Below, one piece after another: positions 14,280 through 21,045 of a DNA stretch of 36,568 nucleotides. A model generated the notes under the pieces. The model was not told the origin of the DNA. It searched no databases and worked only from the letters and a program-made list of their open reading frames with translations. This DNA comes from a virus, in the IMG/VR virus record IMGVR_UViG_3300034118_000659, positions 1-36,568 of that record. The stretch is one strand, 5' to 3'. Positions within the stretch are counted from its first letter, which is position 1, and every line of letters begins with the position of its first letter. Both the position numbers and the translations under genes were made by a program.

Positions 14280-14285
14280 TATAAA

Positions 14286-14615
14286 ATGTCTGAAAATCCA
14301 ATAATGCCAACAAGCACATACCAAGGCTGCGAATGTGAGACCTGCAAAGAACTTAATGTAGACTGCCCAGACTGCCCTGTATGCTCTCCAAACGCCGATT
14401 CAGAGGTTGCTATGGCCATGTATGACTCATCAATTGGGAAGGCTGATCCGTGCTGGGATGGGTATGTCCAGCGTGGGATGAAGCCAGGAGAAGATGGTAG
14501 CCCAGTCCCTAACTGCGTTCCAGTAGAAAAAAATGAATCATTGTTTAGTGCAATAAAAGAAGATGCAAAAGATTATTCAAAAGATACAAGAATTACTAGT
14601 TTATTTAAGGGGTAA
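14286..14615 (+). CDS. cysteine-rich phage protein, unknown
   Basis: 109 residues. The N-terminal third has cysteine pairs (GCECETCKELNVDCPDCPVC), likely metal-binding. The middle, DPCWDGYVQRGMKPGEDGS then VPNCVP, is a conserved short module seen at the end of various phage structural or morphogenesis proteins, here in an isolated small protein. The C-terminus is charged. Leaderless start. Function unknown. Confidence 0.7.
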   Translation: MSENPIMPTSTYQGCECETCKELNVDCPDCPVCSPNADSEVAMAMYDSSIGKADPCWDGYVQRGMKPGEDGSPVPNCVPVEKNESLFSAIKEDAKDYSKDTRITSLFKG

Positions 14616-14617
14616 GA

Positions 14618-14749
14618 ATGCCAAAGAAAAAAGCAACAGCGTTTAATCCAATTCAGATAAAAGATGGATGGATTGTAAGACTATATAAAGATGGTCGTGT
14701 TAAGTCTAAGATTGCACCATATGAACCAAAGCACCCTAAGAAGTCTTAA
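14618..14749 (+). CDS. 43-residue basic protein, unknown
   Basis: MPKKKATAFNPIQIKDGWIV, then RLYKDGRVKSKIAPYEPKHP. A short beta-rich basic protein, 2 bp after the preceding stop with a GGGGTAAG ribosome site. Its end overlaps the end of the leftward GDPD gene by 14 bp. Similar tiny basic proteins are common in actinophages. Confidence 0.6.
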   Translation: MPKKKATAFNPIQIKDGWIVRLYKDGRVKSKIAPYEPKHPKKS

Positions 14750-15182
14750 GTAGCAATACCTTATCACTACAAATTCCATAAATATTATTGTAGTTTCTTG
14801 TATCAGTTGTTTCTAGATCAACTATAATTGAGTTGGGTCCAACTTCCATTCCTGGATATGTCCATACCTTGTTATTACTTGTTAATGTAAAATCATCTAA
14901 TTGATGCCAAAAGTAATTGTATGTTGGAAAATATTTGATGAAATGGTTTAAGGCTTCTAGATTTTTACAATGAAACCAGGAGTGACTAGATATCCTATAA
15001 AAGTCTTCTGGTGAAAGTAAATGTTTAGGTTCATCGTGTCCAAGGTATAGTTTGCCATCTATTGCCCAAATATCTACTTCAACATTAAACCCTAGGTTGA
15101 TAGCACTTGTTAGTTGATCTACCGTGTTTTCTGTTTCTGGGTTTGGACCAGAGATATTTCCTCTATGCGCTATTAATATCAA
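14736..15182 (-). CDS. glycerophosphodiester phosphodiesterase-like (GDPD)
   Basis: 148 residues from a TTG at 15182 that overlaps the upstream TGA (TTGA), with GGAG 8 bp before; a longer reading upstream would duplicate the end of the previous gene. LILIAHRGNISGPNPETENT (HRG and the Glu of the PENT block) and NVEVDIWAIDGKLYLGHD (metal-binding ExD and second His) are the GDPD active site. The protein is short for the family (usually 230 or more) and the C-terminal half is divergent, so activity is uncertain. Such enzymes release glycerol phosphate or sugar phosphates from diesters. Coupled to the HAD/nucleotidyltransferase gene. Confidence 0.8.
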   Translation of the reverse strand: MILIAHRGNISGPNPETENTVDQLTSAINLGFNVEVDIWAIDGKLYLGHDEPKHLLSPEDFYRISSHSWFHCKNLEALNHFIKYFPTYNYFWHQLDDFTLTSNNKVWTYPGMEVGPNSIIVDLETTDTRNYNNIYGICSDKVLLLKTS

Positions 15183-16516
15183 TTGTGCTTCTCCAAAAAT
15201 ATTGCAAGGTCCTCTGGAGTTCCAAGTCCCCACATCTCATAAATCTTTTCAGATTTAATAATCTTTTCATCTTTAATTGCCTCATTGTAGACTGGACATA
15301 TATAAAATTCATTATTTGTTTTATTTCCAGATGAAATCATTTGATTTGTATATTTAATAAAGTCTGCTCCAGTTTTCCAATAATATATGCCACACGTAGC
15401 CTCATCACTAATAGCATTTTTTTCAGCAACAGCCCCAACAAATCCAAACTTATTTTGTTTTACAAACGACCACTTGCTGTCAGTAGCAGAAAATGTTAGG
15501 ATTCCCCCATCAATACCACTTCTTATAAATTCTTTTATTGTCCTCTTACTATTCCATACAACATACTGATCAGAGTTTGCAATAATAAGTGGTGAATCAT
15601 TATCTATATAATCTTTTGCTAAAAGTGCAGATTTTGCAGCACCATCTAATCTGCCGTCTTGTAATATTAAGGTGAAGTCTTTGCACATTAGAGACAGATG
15701 ACCAGATATATTATGCTTATCTTCGTCTTCTTTTCTTGCAACAAAGATATAGTGAGCATCTATACCTATATTATCTATGACTAATTCAATCATACTTTTA
15801 TCGTTTACATTTATTAATGGTTTGGGCATATGATAACCAACCGATCTAAATCTAGATCCTTCGCCTGCCATTGGAATCAACACATTTGGCTTTTGTTTTA
15901 AACCAGATAATTCATTTTGTATTTTTGTTAAGGTTAGGTCTGATCTATTTTTTATTGTTACTAGACGTGCACCAGAAAGTATTGCTGCCGTTCTTCCAGT
16001 GTAACTATCTTCAAATATTGTTGTTGAATGCTTGCTTGCTTCAAGTTTATCTATGCACACATTATACATATCTGGGCTCGGCTTTGGATTGACTACATCC
16101 TCATTGCTTATATAGAAGTCAATTATATCAATAACTCCAAGAGATGTTAGACAGGCCTTAAGGGTTTTATTAATACTATTACTTGCCACTGCCAACTTTA
16201 TGTTATTATTTTTGATTGTAGTAAATATCTGAATAAGTTCTTCATCTTTTTTTAGCATCTCAAAAAAAGATATAGACTTTTCTTGCTTAGACTTCCAAAT
16301 TTGATCGTAATAGTGCTCTGGTAATCCACGTGTATCTGTAAGTATTTTTAATTTCTGATTTGTTGTTAATCCCTCAAAGGTATTCTTTTGATCATCCTCA
16401 TTGATAGTATATTTAGGGTCAACCTGCTCTAAGGCTTGGTTTAAAGATAGGTGGTGTATTTCTTTACTATCCACCAAAACACCGTCTAAATCAAAAACAA
16501 AAAGTTTATTGCTCAC
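15179..16516 (-). CDS. HAD phosphatase / sugar nucleotidyltransferase fusion
   Basis: 445 residues, GTG start. Domain 1 (1-205) is a HAD hydrolase: FVFDLDGVLVDS, VASNSINKTL and KPSPDMY...FEDSYTGRTAA. Domain 2 (about 210-445) is a GlmU/RmlA-like nucleotidyltransferase: VLIPMAGEGSRFRSVGYHMPKP, IANSDQYVVW and GIYYWKTG. This arrangement suits making an NDP-sugar or NDP-polyol from a sugar phosphate. It is followed by a coupled GDPD gene; together they look like a small surface-glycan or teichoic-acid-like precursor module (inference). Ribosome site AGGAAAG. The gene lies after the tRNA-Met gene, with a second possible -10 (TATAAT) between them. Confidence 0.88.
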   Translation of the reverse strand: MSNKLFVFDLDGVLVDSKEIHHLSLNQALEQVDPKYTINEDDQKNTFEGLTTNQKLKILTDTRGLPEHYYDQIWKSKQEKSISFFEMLKKDEELIQIFTTIKNNNIKLAVASNSINKTLKACLTSLGVIDIIDFYISNEDVVNPKPSPDMYNVCIDKLEASKHSTTIFEDSYTGRTAAILSGARLVTIKNRSDLTLTKIQNELSGLKQKPNVLIPMAGEGSRFRSVGYHMPKPLINVNDKSMIELVIDNIGIDAHYIFVARKEDEDKHNISGHLSLMCKDFTLILQDGRLDGAAKSALLAKDYIDNDSPLIIANSDQYVVWNSKRTIKEFIRSGIDGGILTFSATDSKWSFVKQNKFGFVGAVAEKNAISDEATCGIYYWKTGADFIKYTNQMISSGNKTNNEFYICPVYNEAIKDEKIIKSEKIYEMWGLGTPEDLAIFLEKHN

Positions 16517-16556
16517 AAAATCTCTTTCCTAGTCTATACTATTATACACCAGATAG

Positions 16557-16630
16557 TAGAGCAGGTAGGACTTGAACCTACGATAACCGAATTATGAGTT
16601 CGGGGCCTTAACCAACTTGGCTACTGCTCC
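16557..16630 (-). tRNA. tRNA-Met (CAT)
   Basis: 74 nt. Acceptor GGAGCAG/CTGCTCT, anticodon stem CCGAA/TTCGG with loop CTCATAA, T arm GTAGG/CCTAC. CAT could also be an Ile2 tRNA after lysidine modification; the first G-T pair and loop suggest elongator Met. CCA not encoded. Confidence 0.9.
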
Positions 16631-16640
16631 TTATACAGTA

Positions 16641-16669
16641 AGTATACTGTCGCTAGCGGCTATTGTCAA
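16641..16669 (-). promoter_or_regulatory. consensus promoter for tRNA-Met and the HAD/GDPD genes
   Basis: Minus strand TTGACA (16669-16664), 17 bp, TATACT (16646-16641). It starts one base after the sulfotransferase-like gene's stop. Confidence 0.88.
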
Positions 16670-17284
16670 CTATTGTTTGTTATATCTATCAATAACCTTA
16701 TTATAAAGTGATTCTGAAATAGAAAGATATTCTTTTATTTCTTTCAACTCTAAAATTTTTTGAACATTTTCAACACCCTTATCTGATTTGTCTCTTGGGT
16801 ATCTTCTTTTATCAGTAGTTAGACTATTTAATATTTCAGAAAGAGGATTATCAAAAAAGTTATTATTTTTTATTTTTGTTTTTTGAATTTCTGATAAATT
16901 ATTGTCTATTGCAAGTTTTATAAAAATATCTTTTGTCTTTGTTGTAAAGTCTTCAAATGACAATATGTAAAAATTTTCATTATCTAATATGTCATTAAAG
17001 TAACCTATCTGTCTATCAATTAGTTGTTTAGCAACAAAAGTTAGATCCTCTTCGTGTCCATACTCATTCTCATTTATTCCAAAAAGCAACGAAGACGTTA
17101 GTGTCTTTTTTGGATCCCTAGCAGTTACAAATACCTTGTAGTCTTTATAGTTTATATCTGTTCCAATTGTAGAGTCCTTGCTTTTATTGTGTGTAGTTAT
17201 TACATCATTAAATATATGATTAAGGCAGTGTGATACAAAATGGGTTCCAGTTCTTTCTAAAGTGTAAACAAGTATTGGCTTCAT
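16670..17284 (-). CDS. sulfotransferase-like protein
   Basis: 204 residues. ILVYTLERTGTHFVSHCLNH is a 5'-phosphosulfate loop-like motif, and KVFVTARDPKKTLTSSLLF matches the 3'-phosphate block (RxP...S) of PAPS-dependent sulfotransferases; FYILSFEDF follows as in the family. These enzymes move sulfate from PAPS to a hydroxyl or amine. An APS-kinase-like domain that could supply PAPS is encoded at 7918. The acceptor is unknown and the later half is divergent, so this is a family-level call. Lies in a leftward operon after 17293-17763. Confidence 0.7.
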   Translation of the reverse strand: MKPILVYTLERTGTHFVSHCLNHIFNDVITTHNKSKDSTIGTDINYKDYKVFVTARDPKKTLTSSLLFGINENEYGHEEDLTFVAKQLIDRQIGYFNDILDNENFYILSFEDFTTKTKDIFIKLAIDNNLSEIQKTKIKNNNFFDNPLSEILNSLTTDKRRYPRDKSDKGVENVQKILELKEIKEYLSISESLYNKVIDRYNKQ

Positions 17285-17292
17285 CTGATTGT

Positions 17293-17763
17293 CTACTGCC
17301 CCTTAGTTAATCTAATTACTTTGTCTCTAGAGATATCGCTTGTCTTGCTAAGTTCTCCATTTAAATACATATTTTTTACATCGTCAGATGTTACAGTCCA
17401 ATACTCAACAACAGGAAATGTTGTAATATCAGCAAGGAAATACCCATCAACCAGATCCAACTTATCAATGAAACCTTTTTCATCAAAACTTCTACCGCTA
17501 CCTTTCATATTGCTGGGGCAAAAATAAACTCCCTGTTTAGTAACTGATCTAACTTCCCATATCCTACCGCTGTGATCCTTAAAGTCATATGGAGCGCCTT
17601 CAGATTCTGGCAGGGTTCCAAAAGCAACTTCATTGCAAAGTCTGCGTTCAATTAAGAATGATATGCGCCTTCCATCAGTAAAATACTTTATTGTATCTTC
17701 TTCAGATATGCCCATTGCTGTTGAAAGTAGTTTAACATCCCAAATAAGAACGCCTTTATACAT
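17293..17763 (-). CDS. unknown, possible PD-(D/E)XK-type nuclease
   Basis: 156 residues. GAPYDFKDHSGRIWEVRSVT has the Asp...Glu-x-(Lys/Arg) arrangement of restriction-type nucleases, with Arg in the Lys position, followed by GVYFCPSNMKGSGR and a strand-rich DGYFLADITTFPVVEYWTV. The pattern is loose and a structural comparison could overturn it. It starts with an ATG overlapping the upstream TAA and shares an operon with three tiny proteins. Confidence 0.4.
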   Translation of the reverse strand: MYKGVLIWDVKLLSTAMGISEEDTIKYFTDGRRISFLIERRLCNEVAFGTLPESEGAPYDFKDHSGRIWEVRSVTKQGVYFCPSNMKGSGRSFDEKGFIDKLDLVDGYFLADITTFPVVEYWTVTSDDVKNMYLNGELSKTSDISRDKVIRLTKGQ

Positions 17764-17924
17764 TATTTGGCCAACAAACCGATTAGAAGGCCAATGAGAA
17801 AAGATCCAATACCAATTACCCAGTGATATGATTGTTTTAGATAATCTCTAATAATTCTAAGTTGAATATCTTCTGGAACATCAATCTCATACTTAGAATC
17901 AACATCGATAGTGTATATACGCAT
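17763..17924 (-). CDS. 53-residue tail-anchored protein, unknown
   Basis: MRIYTIDVDSKYEIDVPEDI is a soluble start; a C-terminal hydrophobic helix (WVIGIGSFLIGLLIGLLAK) should anchor it in the membrane. It is coupled by TAATG overlaps on both sides. No family recognised. Confidence 0.65.
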   Translation of the reverse strand: MRIYTIDVDSKYEIDVPEDIQLRIIRDYLKQSYHWVIGIGSFLIGLLIGLLAK

Positions 17925-18028
17925 TAGTGCTCCTTTTTAATATGACGATTAAGGGTTTCCATTGCAAATATTCCCCATCTAACTTCTATACCACGCTTAC
18001 ATTTTGGACAAGTAACTTCTCTACTCAC
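17924..18028 (-). CDS. 34-residue zinc-finger protein
   Basis: GTG start. TCPKCKRGIEVRW and NRHIKKEH form a CxxC...HxxxxH finger. Nested in a chain of overlapping starts and stops, which supports translation. Possibly DNA- or protein-binding. Confidence 0.6.
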   Translation of the reverse strand: MSREVTCPKCKRGIEVRWGIFAMETLNRHIKKEH

Positions 18029-18113
18029 CCTGATCAACTCCGTATGTCATTTGAATGTAGCATACTGCCCATCCCGCAAGAAAAGCGGGAATTAAAAATA
18101 GTGCGTGAATCAT
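18021..18113 (-). CDS. 30-residue membrane peptide
   Basis: MIHALFLIPAFLAGWAVCYI is one membrane helix, with a short polar end. It has a perfect AGGAGG ribosome site and a promoter upstream, and is the first gene of the operon. Function unknown. Confidence 0.65.
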   Translation of the reverse strand: MIHALFLIPAFLAGWAVCYIQMTYGVDQGE

Positions 18114-18140
18114 GTTATCCTCCTAAATGGTTATATATAA

Positions 18141-18169
18141 AGTATACTCCTACTTACTTAAAAAGTCAA
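18141..18169 (-). promoter_or_regulatory. promoter of the 16670-18113 operon
   Basis: Minus strand TTGACT (18169-18164), 17 bp, TATACT (18146-18141). Confidence 0.82.
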
Positions 18170-18171
18170 AT

Positions 18172-18198
18172 TGAGCAGTTTATAGACGACTGCTCAGG
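18172..18198. repeat. GAGCA/TGCTC hairpin, copy 1
   Basis: GAGCAG pairs with CTGCTC; ends in the family's CTCAGG. Unlike the other copies the loop lacks the TTTT run. Confidence 0.6.
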
Positions 18199-18233
18199 TC
18201 TATTAGCCACGAAGGTTCGACTCCTGCCAACTC
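18199..18233 (+). other. possible tRNA 3' fragment
   Basis: GGTTCGACTCC at 18214-18224 is a T-loop with flanking pairs, and CCAACTCTCCA ends like an acceptor plus CCA. The T stem GAAGG/CCTGC has one mismatch and no matching 5' acceptor strand (AGAGTTG) is seen upstream. Possibly a decayed tRNA or a tRNA-like 3' end. Confidence 0.35.
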
Positions 18234-18239
18234 TCCACT

Positions 18240-18387
18240 CGAAGGAGCATCCGTTGTAAAACCTTTTAAAGTCTCATAGCGGAATGCTATATATTATACT
18301 ATAGTTTTAATGAGCAGTTTTTTACAGTCATGCTCAGGACCATACCAGTTATTTATTGTCGCTGTCTCCCCCGACAATTAGATTATA
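18240..18387. other. non-coding spacer with one hairpin
   Basis: Between the operon promoter and the Hsp20 stop there is no convincing gene. It holds the second GAGCA-type hairpin and two sequences like TATAGTATAAT on the minus strand that could be weak -10 boxes. Confidence 0.5.
18311..18338. repeat. GAGCA/TGCTC hairpin, copy 2
   Basis: TGAGCAG, TTTTTT in the loop, then TGCTCAGG. Lies 49 bp after the Hsp20 stop (leftward). Confidence 0.65.
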
Positions 18388-18792
18388 CTATAGAATTTCT
18401 ATAGTCTTGGGTAGTTTGTCTTCTGGGATCTGCTTTTCAAGTCTGATATCTAGGATACCGTCCTTGAATTCAGCCCCAACAACTTCTACAAACTCAGGAA
18501 GGGTGAAGATATCTGTGAACTTGCGAGCAGCAATTCCCTTGTGTAGATACTCTGCGCCCTCTGGCAATTCAGCATCCTGCTTCTCGCCCTTGATTGTAAG
18601 TTTGCGATTGTCTAGCGATACTGAAACATCATCCTTAGAGAACCCAGCCAAAGCAAATGAAAGAATATACTCTGTATCATTTAGTTTGATTTGGTTATAA
18701 GGTGGATAGTTTGTTGTTGTTGTTACCTTCTGTAGATTTGAGAAGGTGTTAAAAAATGGATCATTAAAAAGATCCAGTGCTGTTTTTACCAT
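18388..18792 (-). CDS. Hsp20-type small heat-shock protein
   Basis: 134 residues with an alpha-crystallin domain from about 33 to 122: NQIKLNDTEYILSFALAGF, LTIKGEKQDAELPEG, and the C-terminal GILDIRLEKQIPEDK. It has the N-terminal phenylalanine-rich arm (LFNDPFFNTFSN) and an IEIL end that acts as the I-x-I/V anchor. ATP-independent holdases; phage copies are known in T4-like and cyanophages and help virion assembly. Start follows GGGGAATA; the promoter lies divergently over that of the GT61 gene. Confidence 0.93.
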   Translation of the reverse strand: MVKTALDLFNDPFFNTFSNLQKVTTTTNYPPYNQIKLNDTEYILSFALAGFSKDDVSVSLDNRKLTIKGEKQDAELPEGAEYLHKGIAARKFTDIFTLPEFVEVVGAEFKDGILDIRLEKQIPEDKLPKTIEIL

Positions 18793-18849
18793 ATTATTCC
18801 CCTTTCAAGCGAATAAGTTAATTTACCCCCCATTTGGGCAGGTATAAAT

Positions 18850-18878
18850 ATTATAGCACAGTATGCTACAATTGTAAA
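18850..18878 (-). promoter_or_regulatory. Hsp20 promoter, overlapping a divergent promoter
   Basis: Minus strand TTTACA (18878-18873), 17 bp, TATAAT (18855-18850) with extended TGC. Confidence 0.8.
18864..18872 (+). promoter_or_regulatory. leaderless promoter of the GT61 gene
   Basis: TGCTACAAT, hexamer 18867-18872, 6 nt before the ATG at 18879. It lies in the spacer of the Hsp20 promoter, so the two polymerases should exclude each other. Confidence 0.65.
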
Positions 18879-19814
18879 ATGAGTATAGAGTTTTATCTGG
18901 GAGTTGACAAATTTTTAGTTCAAAACAAGCCAAACGCCACAAATATTATCAATAAAGACCCATATAATATATATATAAACTTTTGGAGAGGTGGATACTC
19001 CAAACCTATCATTGAGTCTGTAACTTCATCAATGCCAAATCTCTACATATATGATCATTTAACTATTATAAGTGAAACGGACTCTGGAGTTGAAGAAGTA
19101 GTTAAGGTTGATACAAAGAATCCAACCCTCTTGTCTGTTTATAATTCAAATTATTTGCATTTTTTATATGAAACTATAGGAAGAGTATTGTATTTAAGAT
19201 ATTTGGGCTTAGACTTTTATACAAAGATATTGGTCCAGGGATATCTAGATAATTTAATATTTTCAAAGTCAAACTGGGAAGAGTTTGGAATTTTACAAGA
19301 TGATATATTATATACAACTCAATTTAAAGAATTAAGTTTGTCTAAATCAATTAACACATCTAGCAAAAGCCTCATACATTTAGAAAGTTACTCAATAACA
19401 TCTAAACTTTTAAGAGAAACCCTTAGATTGAGTGGTAGCCCAATTAAAGACATATACGTTTCTAGAAAAAATGCAATTAGCGATAAAAGGTTTATTAAGG
19501 ATGAGGAGTTGATAGAAGAATACTTTATTGGCCTTGGATATGAGATTGTGTATAATGAAGAACTAACATTTGATCAGCAGAGAAGTATTTATAAAGACGC
19601 AAGAACAATTGTTGGTATTTCAGGAACAGGTTTAGTTAATATATTGTTCGCCCCAGATGAATGTAAACTGATTGAGTTAAGAACAAGTGATTTTAGAAAC
19701 GATGATGTATTTAAGTATATATGTAAATTTTTAGATAATGAATACGAGTTAGTTGAGTGCTTTGACAGTAACAACAGTGCAGCGCCAGTTATTAATAAAC
19801 TTACTTCTTTATAA
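18879..19814 (+). CDS. GT61-family glycosyltransferase-like
   Basis: 311 residues from ATG 18879; the in-frame ATG at 18834 lies upstream of the promoter start. GT61/DUF563 marks: NSNYLHFLYETIGRVLYL (NxxHFLxE), IYVSRKNAISDKRF, GYEIVYNEELTFDQQRSIY, and ARTIVGISGTGLVNILFAP (GxHGAGL with Ser for His). The family transfers xylose or N-acetylglucosamine in eukaryotes and serves capsule synthesis in bacteria. Its end overlaps the end of the opposite oxygenase gene by 14 bp. Cytoplasmic, no signal. Confidence 0.82.
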   Translation: MSIEFYLGVDKFLVQNKPNATNIINKDPYNIYINFWRGGYSKPIIESVTSSMPNLYIYDHLTIISETDSGVEEVVKVDTKNPTLLSVYNSNYLHFLYETIGRVLYLRYLGLDFYTKILVQGYLDNLIFSKSNWEEFGILQDDILYTTQFKELSLSKSINTSSKSLIHLESYSITSKLLRETLRLSGSPIKDIYVSRKNAISDKRFIKDEELIEEYFIGLGYEIVYNEELTFDQQRSIYKDARTIVGISGTGLVNILFAPDECKLIELRTSDFRNDDVFKYICKFLDNEYELVECFDSNNSAAPVINKLTSL

Positions 19815-20349
19815 TAAATATCTGCAAACTAACTCTAAACTTATCTTTATTTAGAGTTGGAGTTGTGTAATGCATAAGACCACCGTTATTTACTACCATT
19901 GAGTTATACTTTGGAACAATTGTTTTCCACTCTCTAAGACTTTCGTTATACCAGTGAAACATTCCACCATCTTCAATATCCCAATCTTTATTTAAATAGA
20001 GTGTTATTGTTTTTCTATCTGGTCCATCACTATGCTTACCAATGTATGATCCAGGAGTCCAAACAAAAGCCATGCAACCACTACCATTATAAAAATCAGC
20101 ATCAGTTGCAAGGTCCATTAACCCAAGATCAACTAGTTTATTGGTTATTTTATCTGTTATGTTTTTAGGCAGTTTCATGCATATGACTGCAGAACTTTTT
20201 TGAACAAGATATTCTTCCCATGCATAATTAGTCCAAACATCTACCTTTTCTTCACTATTTACATTTTTACCAGTGATAGTTCCAATTGCAAAGTTATATA
20301 TGTCTTTGCATAATTCATCTGGTAGCGCATTGTTATATTGTTTCATCAC
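19801..20349 (-). CDS. 2OG-Fe(II) oxygenase, prolyl-hydroxylase type
   Basis: 182 residues. SYIGKHSDGPDRKTITLYLN gives the HxD ligands (near residue 118), followed by DGGMFHWY, NNGGLMHYTTP (distal His near 160) and KFRVSLQIF (Arg for 2-oxoglutarate). This matches P4H-like phage oxygenases that hydroxylate protein or small-molecule side chains. Two Met codons open the protein; 20346 is an alternative. The gene lies just after the tRNA-Glu and may be transcribed with the tRNAs. Confidence 0.85.
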   Translation of the reverse strand: MMKQYNNALPDELCKDIYNFAIGTITGKNVNSEEKVDVWTNYAWEEYLVQKSSAVICMKLPKNITDKITNKLVDLGLMDLATDADFYNGSGCMAFVWTPGSYIGKHSDGPDRKTITLYLNKDWDIEDGGMFHWYNESLREWKTIVPKYNSMVVNNGGLMHYTTPTLNKDKFRVSLQIFIIKK

Positions 20350-20350
20350 G

Positions 20351-20423
20351 TATCTCCAACGGGATTCGAACCCGTGTTGCCACCGTGAAAGGGTGGAGTC
20401 CTAGGCCACTAGACCATGGAGAC
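20351..20423 (-). tRNA. tRNA-Glu (TTC)
   Basis: 73 nt. Acceptor GTCTCCA/TGGAGAT, anticodon arm CCACC-CTTTCAC-GGTGG, T arm ACGGG/CCCGT. CCA not encoded. Only one base separates it from the next tRNA's CCA. Confidence 0.95.
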
Positions 20424-20424
20424 C

Positions 20425-20498
20425 TGGAGCGAGTGACCAGAATCGAACTGGCACTATCTGCTTGGAAGGCAGAGACACTACCATTATGTAACACTCGC
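20425..20498 (-). tRNA. tRNA-Gly (TCC) with encoded CCA
   Basis: Acceptor GCGAGTG/CACTCGC, anticodon arm TCTGC-CTTCCAA-GCAGA, T arm GCCAG/CTGGT. The only tRNA in the window whose 3' CCA is encoded (20427-20425). Confidence 0.95.
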
Positions 20499-20508
20499 TT
20501 GTTAAATA

Positions 20509-20514
20509 AGTATA
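20509..20514 (-). promoter_or_regulatory. -10 box for the Gly/Glu tRNA pair
   Basis: Minus strand TATACT, 10 nt before tRNA-Gly; TTACAT 16 bp upstream may be a weak -35. It faces the divergent promoter at 20524-20532. Confidence 0.55.
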
Positions 20515-20523
20515 TCAGATAAC

Positions 20524-20532
20524 TGCTATAAT
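20524..20532 (+). promoter_or_regulatory. extended -10 promoter (leaderless gene)
   Basis: TGCTATAAT, hexamer 20527-20532, 6 nt before the ATG at 20539. Confidence 0.7.
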
Positions 20533-20538
20533 GTAAAC

Positions 20539-21045
20539 ATGAACGTAAAAGTTATTAATCCTGTAATCACAAATAATATTATTAACAATAGCGAAATTGA
20601 AGAATTAAAAAATTTAATTAATAGCAATAAGCACTTGCTGCAGTATGACCCATATTATGGAAGAATGGTTGTAACGGATACGTTAATTCCAGAATTAATG
20701 CACTATTCTAATAAATTGAGGGATAAAGCCAGAGAGATTTTTGGCAGCAATACATTAGAACCAACCTATGTATTATTTGGACATTATTTTGGTAAAGATG
20801 CAAATTTAAAAAAGCATAAGGATAATTCTTTTGACTGTATGTATAATCTAGATGTTTGTCTATATCAAAATGATCCGTGGGATGTATATGTTGAAGGAAA
20901 GCCATATACCTTAAATCCAGGAGATGCTTTATCTTTTAATGGTGTTCACAACCTGCACTGGAGAGAATCATTTCCAAACCCAGAAACTAATGAAGTTGGA
21001 ATGCTTTTCTTTTTCTATACTGAACCAGAATACATTAAAAACTAA
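20539..21045 (+). CDS. 2OG-Fe(II) oxygenase-like protein
   Basis: 168 residues. NLKKHKDNSFDCMYNLDVCL provides HxD (near residue 94), KPYTLNPGDALSFNGVHNLHW the distal His and jelly-roll strands, and EVGMLFFFY the closing strand. It resembles other phage 2OG oxygenases; the Arg that binds the co-substrate is less certain. Leaderless start. It converges, with no gap, on the oxygenase at 21046. Confidence 0.75.
   Translation: MNVKVINPVITNNIINNSEIEELKNLINSNKHLLQYDPYYGRMVVTDTLIPELMHYSNKLRDKAREIFGSNTLEPTYVLFGHYFGKDANLKKHKDNSFDCMYNLDVCLYQNDPWDVYVEGKPYTLNPGDALSFNGVHNLHWRESFPNPETNEVGMLFFFYTEPEYIKN

Noticed and set aside
14133-14324. N-terminal extension of the protein at 13434
   Set aside because: It would translate the tRNA-Arg gene and both promoters; an ATG with AAGGGGG at 14132 is a better start.
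15107-16092. Rightward frames at 15107, 15387 and 15871
   Set aside because: Antisense to the HAD/nucleotidyltransferase and GDPD genes, without ribosome sites or family motifs.
20286-20522. Rightward frame of 78 codons
   Set aside because: It is only the antisense of the tRNA-Glu and tRNA-G​ly genes.
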